64,000 nt of DNA from Rostrohypoxylon terebratum (Eukaryota; Ascomycota; Sordariomycetes; Xylariales; Hypoxylaceae): NCBI GenBank assembly GCA_022497145.1, contig MU385901.1, positions 185,356 to 249,355 on the forward strand. The letters run 5' to 3'. Shown piece after piece: positions 47,730 through 57,861 of this stretch (position 1 is its first letter; each line of letters begins with the position of its first letter). Position numbers and translations under genes: made by a program. The notes below the pieces were generated by a model that worked only from the letters and a program-made list of their open reading frames with translations, had not been told where the DNA came from and searched no databases.

Positions 47730-48627
47730 ACTATCCAGGGACCAGAATTCCAGTATCCAGGCTGATGGATCCGAGAGGTTCAAATCCGACTTGCAAAAGC
47801 AACGGTCTATATGCGCCTCAGGTTAGGGGTAACAAGAGTTGCCAGCACCATGTGCTCAAATTTTCCTATTGGGCTCGAGGGTCCATGTGGTTTACGCCTC
47901 TATCACGCACGAGCATGCGGGACGAGCCGTGGTTACTGTATTAGCCAATGACTGCTTACATATGGTACAAGATACGATGCGATACGATACCTACATACAT
48001 ACTAGTAGGCATTAGTATGTATATGAGCTATAACGGTTATAAGTCAAGCCCAATGCGCGTGGGTAGTGTCATCATGATGCTTGGTCAATGGTGGGCAGTT
48101 AATGGTCAATGGAACCAGCAGTAGGTTGTGGGGCCGAGCCACATTCTGCAGTACAACGGCGCATGCTACGCTGCGACACGACGCAGATCCCGAAGCACCA
48201 AATCCCGGTCCGCAGGGCAGTAGTCCGAACACCGGTGCTAGCAGCAGAAGTGGGTGATGGAGATACGTAGGAGATACATACGTAGTATCTCTAGCTTCCC
48301 TAGCTCCATCACTCCATGGCTCCACGGTCTGGGAAATCAAATCTGGAGTTTCCATTGCAACGGTGTTTGTGTGGGGTGAGTAACACATGTCTTCGGTTTG
48401 CCAGATAGTCGGGACTCTTGTTATAGCCGGAATAGCGCGGATCCGAGCTATATACAACATTATACGGCCATGATACGAGACCATATTTAGCTACGTACAT
48501 AGTAGCTAGCTATCTATAATCAAGATAGCTCCAAGATAGCCTCCCCCTTCGCTCAAACTTGCCAATCTTAACCTCGCAATTCAGCCTATTTCGCTAACCC
48601 ACCAACAAACATCCACCTCATTACGAA
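47730..48627. promoter_or_regulatory. bidirectional promoter between nitrilase (-) and homoserine O-acetyltransferase (+)
   Basis: An ~900-bp spacer between two divergent starts. It contains GATACGATGCGATACGATACC (direct repeats, 47970-47990), TAGTAGGCATTAGTATG at ~48003-48019 and GCTACGTACATAGTAGCTAGCTA (48491-48513), which is palindrome-rich. No known transcription factor site is assigned. Co-regulation is inferred from arrangement only. Confidence 0.4.
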
Positions 48628-50131
48628 ATGGCAACTCGTAAGTTGGATTCAGTTAATCGGCCCTTGAAAACCCTCTCACACATCATAGTTCTCGACCACA
48701 ACCCAAACCCTGACAATTACTACGCAAACCTCATCCAGGGGCAGAAATTCGCAGTCATACCAGAGCTCGTTCTCGACTCGGGAGATGTACTAGAATCTTG
48801 CCCGATAGCGTACAAGACATGGGGACGACTAAATGAAGCTCGAGACAACGTTCTTGTGATCTGCCACGCCCTGACAGGTAGCAGTGATGTTAGCGATTGG
48901 TGGAGCCCCCTGCTTGGTCGCGGAAAGGCGTTCGACCCGGCGCACTTTTTCATCTTTTGCGCCAACGTCCTCGGGTCACCATATGGGAGCGCGTCCCCTC
49001 TTACAATTGATCCTCGGACGGGGCGACAATACGCTAGCGAATTTCCGCAGACAACTGTCCGCGACGACGTAAGGTATGTAAAATACCTTTTTAAGATGAG
49101 GCGCCTAAGCGTTGAATATTGGCACTAACGCGAGGTCCTCGCACAGAGCACATAAACAAGTCCTCGATGCCCTCGGTGTCCAATCCGTCGCTGCCGTAAT
49201 CGGAGGTTCAATGGGCGGCATGACGACCCTCGAATGGCCGCTATGTACAGCACCTGGATTCGTCAGGAGCATAATCCCGATAGCGACGGCAGCCGACCAC
49301 AGTGCCTGGGGTATATCCTGGGCGGAAGCTCAGCGTCAGTGTATCTATTCCGACCCGAAGTTCGACGACGGATATTACGAGCCTAGACCCGAGGGTCAAC
49401 CATCGGCTGGGTTGGCCGCTGCAAGAATGGTGGCTATGCTTACATATCGCTCGTGTATGAGCTTCGACGAGCGGTTCGGTCGCAAGCCACCGCGTCAGCA
49501 GCAGAAGCCAAGAGCTGTGAGGGAGCCGCCACTCGATCTTCCGAGGACGGACGTTCCCGGCTCCGCGGCGACGGCTTCGGCTATTTCGGCACCCGGCGAC
49601 GTCAGGGACTGCGCAGAACGCAAGGGCTGGGCTGCGAGGCGCAATCCTTCGTTCTCAGCTCAGGGGTATTTGCATTATCAGGGACAGAAATTTATCTCTA
49701 GATTCGACGCCAATTGTTACCTGCATATCACAAACAAGATGGACGCGCACGACGTGACGCTTGGCAGAACGGCAATGCCAATATCGGACCGAGATTATCA
49801 CGACGACACCGCGCTGCGCGAGGTCCTGGCTGTGATACCGGCGGGGGCTCTCGTCGTTAGCGTCGAGACGGATGCGCTATTCCTCCCCGAGCAGCAAGAG
49901 CGACTAGCGAACTGCCTCCCGGAAGCCACCCTTGCAATGCTGCGGTCCTCGGACGGACACGACGGTTTCCTGTTGGAGTTCGAGCAGCTCACTACCCTGA
50001 TAGTGGGGAAGCTAAGGAATGATTTCCCGCAATATTACAGCGCCGCTTTCGACGACTCCGGTCTACTTGCCGACGATCACACCGCGCAACCCGGAGGTGC
50101 TAGTCTGACGGGCGAGGTGGAGGCCTGGTGA
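48628..50131 (+). CDS. homoserine O-acetyltransferase (MET2/FUB5 family)
   Basis: Exons 48628-49073 and 49147-50131 (476 aa). An alpha/beta-hydrolase-fold enzyme that acetylates homoserine with acetyl-CoA. Motifs are SCPIAYKTWGRLNE, CHALTGSSDVSDWW, NVLGSPYGSASP, the nucleophile IGGSMGGMTTLEW (Ser about 170), HSAWGISWAEAQRQ, DALFLPEQQ (Asp) and GHDGFLLE (His). A Pro/Arg/Ala-rich, low-complexity insert of ~60 residues follows SFDERFGRK, a place where fungal Met2 proteins commonly vary. The C-terminal ~30 residues extend past the usual end. It is divergent from the nitrilase and 2.2 kb upstream of aspartate kinase. Confidence 0.94.
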
Positions 50132-51009
50132 TTTACAATACAGGGGGAATCAATGAGGGGGATCTCGTTCCAGATAGCATTTTTACCGATTTGTATACCC
50201 CAGCGCGTCTCTTTTACTGGTTTGGGGGAGTTTGGGGAGTCGATCATGGTTTTTAGTGCCAATATTCCATGTAAGATTGTTTTATTATTGAAATGCCTAC
50301 CTAGTTACCCAGCACCAACAGCAATGATCTATCGCAGGAGCAGTGCTACCATGGGTACACGATTTTGGGTATGATGCCGTTTGGGGACGGTGAGACTGAG
50401 GTAGCATCACCTGTTCGCACCTGGACATATTACACCACATATGCCCTAGGACCTAGGTACATACAGTCAAAAGGTGAGCGACTTTGGCAGTGTCTCGACG
50501 TGATGACTACTTGCATCGGTGGCTTCTGCGAGTTCAGGGGTTAGCTTTCTAGGTGATTCTGTACGACGTCCAGGTACGTATGTATGTAGATAGGTAGCTA
50601 TGCGGCCCGAGATAGATTACAGAACCATCTGGAATTTTGGTGGCTACGGCGTAGGGGGGGAGAGAGGGCGGGGGGGGGGAGACAGGACTCCGTACGCCGG
50701 GGTAGAAAAAAGCCACGAATACCGTACCGCTCACACATTTCCCTCTGTTCGATCGAAATCGACGATATCCCCCGCAAGGCAAATATAGAGTGCTTAGACT
50801 ACCCTACGTTGCAACGGTTACGAATAAACCGACTGACTGGAGCCGTAATATTCGAGGTATGTACTAATATACATGTACTATGTATGTATGTACGACGTAC
50901 GTACATAGTAGGTAGGTAAGTTACCTCGATACAACGACAGAGCGTGTGTGTCAGCCACCATTTCCGGCGATTTCCGGTCCCGAAAAAGGTACATTTACTA
51001 TGGCGACAA

Positions 51010-51030
51010 ACTCACTCACTCACTCACTCA
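51010..51030. repeat. ACTC tetranucleotide microsatellite
   Basis: About five perfect tandem copies of ACTC. Confidence 0.9.
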
Positions 51031-51623
51031 TCCCCCCTCCCATCTCGTGATCTAAAGTGGGAAGAGAGGCGAACAAATAAGACTTAGACTAATACTAAGA
51101 GGACCCATTGTGACACCTACCCGTAGCTGACATGACATCCATGTATAGGTAGTAGATAAGATACGGCCGGGGTGCTCTCCTACTACAATCACTCATCTAC
51201 ATAGTCCTAGACCCTTTTTTTACTCGTTTCAGTGCTAAGTCTCAAGCTAAACGATGACGATGAGTTGGTTGTGCTAGCTCGACGTACGCTAGTGTAGCCA
51301 CGTTCAAACGCCGCGGTCCCAATAAACGGCACCGCATCGAGTAAGTCCGGGGAAAGGGGGGGTCCCGTTTTGGGAAAGGAGGATCTGCTCGATGCATGGT
51401 ATTATCACGCACGGAACCTATCATAAATGCCGGGTCGGGATTTGGGCAACTCTTCTCCCCTCTCTCTGCTATACGCTCTCTATCACACATGTAGGCAATG
51501 CATTTCCATGGGTTGGTCCTCGAGGTATAGGTACCAGTCCTTGTTTTCCCCAGTATTTGCAGCTAGGTATCTGTACGTGTGGGAAGCCGTACGCAGGTGG
51601 GGGGAGGACGTGGTGAGATTTGT

Positions 51624-51641
51624 ACACACACACACACACAC
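51624..51641. repeat. AC dinucleotide microsatellite
   Basis: Nine AC units in intergenic DNA. Confidence 0.9.
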
Positions 51642-52283
51642 CTGTCCATTCCATCCTCGGCGGTGAATTGATGGGTTGATGGGTACGGGGTTTTCGCATA
51701 TACCTGGTAAGGCCTAATTCCCAGATAGCTCTAAGCTCCTCGGTGATTATGATTACCTATCTTCTTCCTTGTTTTTTTGGCCTTTCCGGCGGTCCTATTT
51801 TTTTCCTTGAGATATCTTTAAACCCAGAGGGTGATTGTGATGTTGTTGTCGGCCCACGCCGAATGTTTTCCCATTCTCGTCTAGTGCTTTCGCTCGAAAT
51901 TCGCGGTGAACTATCCCGACTGACACAATCCCGGAGGTTTGTGTTTGGTAGTGACAGATTCCAAAGCCTCGTTCGCTAAACACTTTGCGATTCTGCCCCT
52001 CCTTCCCTCCCCGTCGCCGACGGCGGATTGAGTTGGTTTTTTTTGATCTTGGCAATGGCTTGCCGTATTCCTGCCGAAAAAGGAAGTTAAGGCAGCTCAG
52101 GGGGGAGCATAAAAAAAGAACACCATCCATCGTGGCTAGAACTCGACTCTTGTGTACGAACCAACTCAAACCACCTCACCATTACTACCACTCTCGTATT
52201 TCCATCTTAAGCCCTTCTTCTCCGGATACACAGAAATAAATTCTATCACATCTTGAGGTGTCACAATCACCATCCCTTACATC

Positions 52284-54331
52284 ATGGTTACGGCGACAGC
52301 GAGTAGGCCTTGGCTGGTCCAAAAATACGGCGGTACTAGCTTGGGAAAGCTTCTCGACACGATATGTACTAGCATTATTCCGCAATACGCCGAGGCAAAC
52401 AATCTCATTGTGGTCTGCTCGGCCTTTTCGGGAACACTGAAGGCAAGCGGGACGACGAGCTTGTTGTTGCAATGCATAGCATACGCCGAGCTGGGCGTCG
52501 ATGGGCAGAAGCGGCTGATGGACCTGGTCGATCTTATCAGGGATACCCACTTGAGCGTGATAGAGGCGTTTGCGAGCTCCCCTGCACGGATATCGACTAG
52601 TGGGCAGATCTACGAAGATACGGCGTCTAGCATCAAGAAAGAATGCGAGGGGCTCAAGAGGTTTCTGCTAGCCGCTCAGGTCAGTCGGGATTTGAGATCA
52701 TATCAGAGGAAGCCAAGCTAACGTACTGATTTCAGATTGTTGGAGAACTATCGCCACGATCCAAAGACCGAGTGATCTCTATTGGAGAGAAGCTAGCTTC
52801 TATGATTGTTGCAGCATGTCTGACAAGTACGGTAAGTTGCCCCTAAATTCGGGGAATGGTGCCATTCGCGTGAGTAAGCGAGCTAACATCGGACTAGGGC
52901 ACCCCAGCGAGGCCACTTTTCCTAGACGATATCGTCTCATCTGCCTTTGGCGGCTCTATCCACGACCAAGTGGCAGCGCTTGAGAGGCTAGGCCCAAAAT
53001 TCTATCATGTCTTGTCCGACCAAATATCGGGGAGGATTCGGGAGTATGGAAACGCAATCCCAATCGTGACTGGTGAGCCAAGCTTCGTGATGTTGTGAGT
53101 ATGTAACGGTTGCTAAGAATTGCAGGTTTCTTTGGCATAATGCCGGACTCGTTGCTGCAGACGGTGGGAAGGGGGTATTCCGACCTGTGCGCAGCCATGT
53201 GTGCGGTGGCGGTCGGGGCAGAGGAGCTGCAAATCTGGAAGGAGGTCGACGGCATCTTCACGGCAGACCCGAGAAAAGTGCCGTCAGCACGGTTGTTATC
53301 GACGGTAACAGACGAAGAAGCCACGGAATTGACATACTACGGAAGCGAGGTGAGTAGATTGACCACTAACAGGAGACTAAAGTGGACTTACTAATTTCAT
53401 GGAAGGTCATCCATCCGCTGACAATGGACCAAATCCGCGATGCTTGCATACCATTACGTCTGAAAAACGTCTTCAAGCCGTCTGGTCATGGCACCATAAT
53501 CTACCCATCAACAACCAATCCCACTCCCATTAGCCCAGCAAGCACGTCATCTGATAGTTCTGTTAATACTTCTCCTCGAATAGCCCCCTTATCTAGTTTC
53601 ATGCTGAAGAATGGGTACCACGGAGCCGAACAAGAACGGAGAAAACCTACGGCAGTAACCGTGAAAGATGACATTATTCTCATTAATGTCATTTGCAACC
53701 GAAACACCAAGTCTCAAGGTTTCCTGACACAAGTGTTTGACCGTCTGGAGCGGAATAAAATCCCGGCGGACCTCGTGGCTACGAGCGAGAGACATGTCAG
53801 CCTAGCAGTACAAGCGCCCAATAACGCCAGCGCTCTATTGAGACTTAAGGAGGAACTCGAACGATTTGGCCAGGTTGGCATATCACCAAATATGTCCATC
53901 GTGACAGTAGTCGGCCACAGGATGCGAAACATGGTCGGCGTATCCAGTAAGCCACCAACCCCATTTAATCGCGCTGGAAATGTGCAGACGGACATCGCTA
54001 ACAAAGTCCCCAGACGAGATCTTATCAGCCTTAGCATCGGAGAAGATCAGCGTCTACTTAATCAGCCAAGGGGCGAGCAAAATCAACATCTCGCTGGTGG
54101 TAGGCGCGGACGACGCTCTGGCGGCGATGAACGCCATCCATAGCGAGGTGCTGAAGATTCCGACGCTCAGGGAACAGGAGAATCGATTCATCCCAGGTAA
54201 GACATTTTTCTGCCGTCCCAACCTCCCAACCGCCCAACCTCCCTCTTCCGCGCGCTACAGCCCGGGAGGACTTTCCTCATTGAGTGCGGATGGCTGATGT
54301 ATTGATTCGAGCAGGGCCATGGCTATATTAA
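52284..54331 (+). CDS. aspartate kinase (HOM3/FUB3 family)
   Basis: Exons 52284-52679, 52736-52831, 52898-53072, 53126-53349, 53406-53946, 54014-54196, 54315-54331 (543 aa). It phosphorylates L-aspartate, the entry to homoserine, threonine and methionine. Kinase-domain motifs are VQKYGGTSLGK (usual fungal form KFGGTSVGK), VISIGEKLAS, TGFFGIMPD, VGRGYSDLCAA, WKEVDGIFTADPRKVP and ELTYYGSEVIHPLT. Two C-terminal ACT domains follow (about 380-540; ISQGASKINISLVV in the second), the site of threonine feedback in this family. The last exon is a choice: acceptor at 54314 gives FIPGPWLY (preferred); acceptor at 54260 gives FIPAREDFPH. A Ser/Thr/Pro linker (about 330-365) is longer than in yeast Hom3. 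Confidence 0.93.
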
Positions 54332-55040
54332 AGGGTTTACCTTGGCGGGCGCCCGCGTGTGACAGGTGGCGGTTGTAGCACCTGCGGTGTCTTAGATGCT
54401 AGACATTGAGATGGATACTGTGTACATCGTCCATCATCCATACATCCATCCATTCATAGGCACCTAGCATACCTACCTATGACATATGTTTAGGACTGGT
54501 GTTTGGTGTCTGAGCTGGAAACCAGATACGATATAAACCATCGCCAGGCATAGCCGGAGTTCGAGTAGAAATGAAGTTGGCATAGAGATGAGGGATGAGA
54601 GACGACGGAGATGGAAAAATACCCCCCCTTTTTTTATGTTCTGTACCTAAGACTTAAGTCCTAACTGCATGTGACCTATCACTTTTAACTTCAAGGTTTC
54701 GGGTAGCTGAAGCTTGTTCCTTGTTTGCGTGGTATGCCGTTTATATGATTATGATTGTGATGGAAGGAATAGCGAGTAAAAGGGGCTTAAGTGGGTCTAG
54801 CATTGAACCTCGGCTGCTCCCGTAGACCCGCTATTTTCCAACGGTTAACGCACTGAAGCTACTACTATGATTAGTATGAGGATAGGGGATTAGTGATCTC
54901 ATCGGTTATATCGAACATACGTCTTGGAATGATGAGAAATATGTAGTTCATCTTTCCTTGATACATAAATCATATATGCCAGTACAATCAATATTGATGT
55001 ACGCCTTGTGTAGCTTTGTTGGATTGCTAGTAATGTGAGA
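54332..55040. other. intergenic
   Basis: 3' flank of the aspartate kinase and promoter of the SDR gene. CATCCATACATCCATCCATTCAT low-complexity run at 54435-54457. No gene. Confidence 0.5.
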
Positions 55041-56219
55041 ATGACGGATCACACCAAAGTCGCACTGGTAGTCGGTGCTTCGAGGGGCATCGGGAGGCAC
55101 ATCGCCATCGACCTAGCGAAGAATGGATACGCAGGTAGGCTCCTATATACCTTCACCTCAACTTTCAAGGCTTAATAACAAATAACTAACATCCATAGTC
55201 GTCGTCGCGGCCAAATCAACAAGCGACGCCAAGACCGTCGTGCCGTTCCCCCCAGACCCCAATTCTCCCAAGTCAACCATCAGCACAGTTGAGCGGGAGA
55301 TCATCGAAGCCGGGGGACGAGCCACAGCGATCCCGGTGGATGTGCGAGACTTCTCCAGCGTGCAGAATCTCGTGGCTAGAACCATTGAGGTAAATCCTCT
55401 TCTCCCCTCTCATCTCCAACATACTTAATGATGTGAAACTAACGGATTCCAGACCTACAACCGCCTAGACGTACTAATCTACAACTCCGGCGCCATATGG
55501 TGGGCCTCGGTCGACGACACCCCCATGAAGCGGTTCCAGCTGATGCAGCGCGTGAACCCGGAGGGACTCTACGGCGCCGTCCAAGCTTCGCTCTTGCACT
55601 TGAAGAAGAGCCGGGGCCGGATCGTCGTCGTCAGTCCACCCATCTACAGCCGCTTCTTCCGGGGCAAGACGGCGTACGCGATGGGCAAGGTGGGTATGAG
55701 CGTGTTGACGAAGGGCCTCGCGATGGATTTCGAGAGACAAGGGTTAGTGGATATGGCGATTACGAGTTTGTGGCCAGCGGTTGTACGTTTGAGTTGTCTC
55801 CTATTTATTCTATATTACATCCATCCTCTCAATTGCTCTCCATGGCCATCCTCGTAAAATATCCGTAATGAAAGCATCACCTAACACATACACATCAGGC
55901 CATCGAATCCGCCGCAACCCTCAAAACCACCCTCGCCAACCCGTCCGCGGCGCGCGACCTTCGCAAAGCGACCATCTTCTCCGACGCTATCCTCGTCATC
56001 CTCCGCGCTCCGGCGCCCTCCATAAATGGCCAGCTACTCCTTGACGAAGACTACCTGCGTAGCGTGGGGGTAACAGACTTCTCGCGCTACGCCGTGGTCT
56101 CCGGTTCCGCTCCGCGCCGTATAATGCCGGCGACGCTGCCGGACCTGGCGGTGGCGGAGCAGGATGACGAGGGACAGAGGATGGATAGCGCGAAAGAGAG
56201 GAGCGCGTCGAAATTGTAG
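55041..56219 (+). CDS. short-chain dehydrogenase/reductase, HSDL2-like
   Basis: Exons 55041-55134, 55199-55389, 55453-55782, 55899-56219 (311 aa). An NAD(P)-dependent oxidoreductase of the classical SDR type: cofactor motif VVGASRGIG (11-18), VPVDVRDFSSV, LIYNSGAIWW, the Ser-Tyr-Lys set in VVVSPPIY and TAYAMGKVGMS. The run AAKSTSDAKTVVPFPPDP followed by IEAGGRATAIPVDVRD, and SPPIYSRFF before the catalytic Tyr, resemble hydroxysteroid dehydrogenase-like 2 proteins, which lack a proven substrate. There is no SCP2 domain and no clear PTS1 (ends ...SASKL, one residue change from the canonical SKL context: the last three residues are in fact SKL, a peroxisomal targeting tripeptide). It is immediately downstream of the aspartate kinase, same strand. 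Confidence 0.9.
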
Positions 56220-57000
56220 ATTTCGCGATAAATATTACCTATGTATATTTACCCAATAATTGATGTCTGTAAATGGTGTCAAGGTAATTGTTTAAATTAA
56301 TTACATGTATGGAATAAATTAAATTTCATATGAGAGCGCAATTGAATTGATACAGTGACCCAAATATAACCGATTTGCGAAATGGAGAATATTTGCATAT
56401 GCGACGAGATGGTGGCGACGACAGAATCAATTTCTAGCATACTACGCGCGATGGGAATGGGCAGATGGGTAGGCAGGGATGGGTATAGGTCGTTGTATAT
56501 TAGATTACGATAATGAGATTAGAGGACTACGACATCATCAATCACGAGCACAAGAATAGCAAGAAAAAAAGCAGTATGTTAGACTTCGTAATCGGTGAAT
56601 TTGCCAGTATTAAGGTAACTATTGCCTGAGTACAATTGTCTCCGTCATATGAGAAACCCCCCAGGTCAATAGGTGAAGTCAGACCGTCATAAAAAAAAAT
56701 CAAACGTCCGTTTTCCCTTCCTTTCCGCATGTGTTTCGTGATGAAAGGCATCGGTATGCAATAGAAACGTGATGACCGCCTAAAGTACATTGATCGATCA
56801 TGAAACCTGCCCCGTCATCCCATGCATGAAAAAACGAATCGCGATAATGCAAAGTCGATACCACTTAAGTATGGCAATGTATCCACAGAAAAAAGAATCG
56901 AACGCGAGTCAAATAGTGAAAAGACCATCCCGCCGTGATTGGCGAGAATAATACCCTGGTCCCTCCTCCATTAACGGGTATCGGTATCGAGCTTTTCTCT
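56220..57000. other. intergenic between convergent genes
   Basis: 3' flanks of the SDR and the Ser/Thr-rich protein genes. AT-rich with short unsupported ORFs. Confidence 0.5.
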
Positions 57001-57861
57001 TTAGATGTGGACAAGAGCGGCAAGGACTGCACCGCCGAGGACACCGTTCACGCCCATGATGCCAGTAGGCACGGAGCCGGCGGCCGAAGAGGGCGTCGGG
57101 GTGGGGGTGGCGTTGGTGCTAGCGGGATGGGTGCTAGAGTGGCTCTCGGTAGTGGCCGAGTGAGACTGGCTCTCAGTGGAGCTGGCGATGCCAGTAGAGC
57201 TAGCGCTGGCGCTGCCAACAGGGTAGGTCACGGAACCAGGAGCAGTGGTGGTGCTGCCGATTCCACCCGAAGTGACCGAGCCGGAAGTAATGCCGGGCAC
57301 AGCAGGAGTGGTAGATGCTGCGGTGCCAGTGGGCACCGTCTCGGGGACCGAGATGGAGGAGGTAGAGACACCGCCGACGGCGGTGCTACACTGCTCAGTG
57401 GAAGCAGCGGCAGTGACCGTGACGGTCGAGACGGCGCCGCAAGAGCAGGAGTCATCCTCGGTGGCGATCTGTAATGAGGGAGTTAGCTATTGATGTTTGA
57501 TATATTGACAGAGCGTTCAAGATAATTGGTATCGATGACATGTGATGAAGAATGGTCGGGGTGTTTTTTTTTCCAAAAAAAAAAGAAGAAGAAACGAGAA
57601 AAAGAAAAAGAAAAAGAAAAAGAAAAAGAAAAAGAAAAAGAAAAAGAAAGGTAAACAAAACAAAACGAAACGAAAAGGGACTTAACATGATAGGAATTAG
57701 GTAGTGTGATGGAAAGATAATAGGGGCGAATATGACAAATCCATCGCCGACGATGTGATGGGTGATGGTAGGGCATGATGGGATAGACTGAGAAAAGGGG
57801 GAAAACTTACTGCGCCGATGGCAATCATGGCCATGGTGATAAGAATCTTAGAGTACTGCAT
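57001..57861 (-). CDS. small Ser/Thr-rich secreted protein, probably GPI-anchored
   Basis: Exons 57861-57811 and 57468-57001 (172 aa). Exon 1 encodes a signal peptide (MQYSKILITMAMIAIGA) and ends at a GTAAGT donor; exon 2 opens with IATEDDSCSCGAVSTV. The mature protein is dominated by Ser, Thr, Ala and Pro with three Cys near the N-terminus and no catalytic motif. The C-terminal segment (NGVLGGAVLAALVHI) is hydrophobic and preceded by small residues, the pattern of a GPI-attachment signal. It is probably an O-mannosylated cell-wall or plasma-membrane protein; no family recognised. The intron (342 nt) is unusually long and contains a purine microsatellite. The opposite-strand frame is also open over ~180 codons, a compositional shadow. 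Confidence 0.75.
57596..57650. repeat. GAAAAA hexanucleotide microsatellite inside an intron
   Basis: About eight or nine tandem copies of GAAAAA on the plus strand (TTTTTC on the sense strand of the gene), in the intron of the Ser/Thr-rich protein gene. Confidence 0.9.

Larger units (their letters stand above)
50132..52283. other. 2.2-kb intergenic region, long upstream region of the aspartate kinase
   Basis: No gene supported. It contains G-runs (50657-50680), CCTAGGACCTAGGTACATA at 50445-50463, TACGTACATAGTAGGTAGGTA at ~50898-50918, microsatellites listed separately, and from 51700 T-rich sequence followed by a C/T-rich leader. Confidence 0.5.

Noticed and set aside
49453..49701. 82-codon ORF inside homoserine acetyltransferase
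   Set aside because: Different frame within the low-complexity insert of a gene with intact catalytic motifs on both sides.
43465..56219. Full fusaric-acid-type cluster
   Set aside because: No polyketide synthase, carboxylic acid reductase, FMN oxidase or cluster regulator is present in the window; only the AK/HSAT/OAHS trio is shared.
56935..57474. 179-codon plus-strand ORF opposite the Ser/Thr-rich protein
   Set aside because: Low-complexity Gly/Arg/Ser composition mirrors the antisense coding strand; the minus-strand gene has a signal peptide, a consensus intron and a GPI-like tail.
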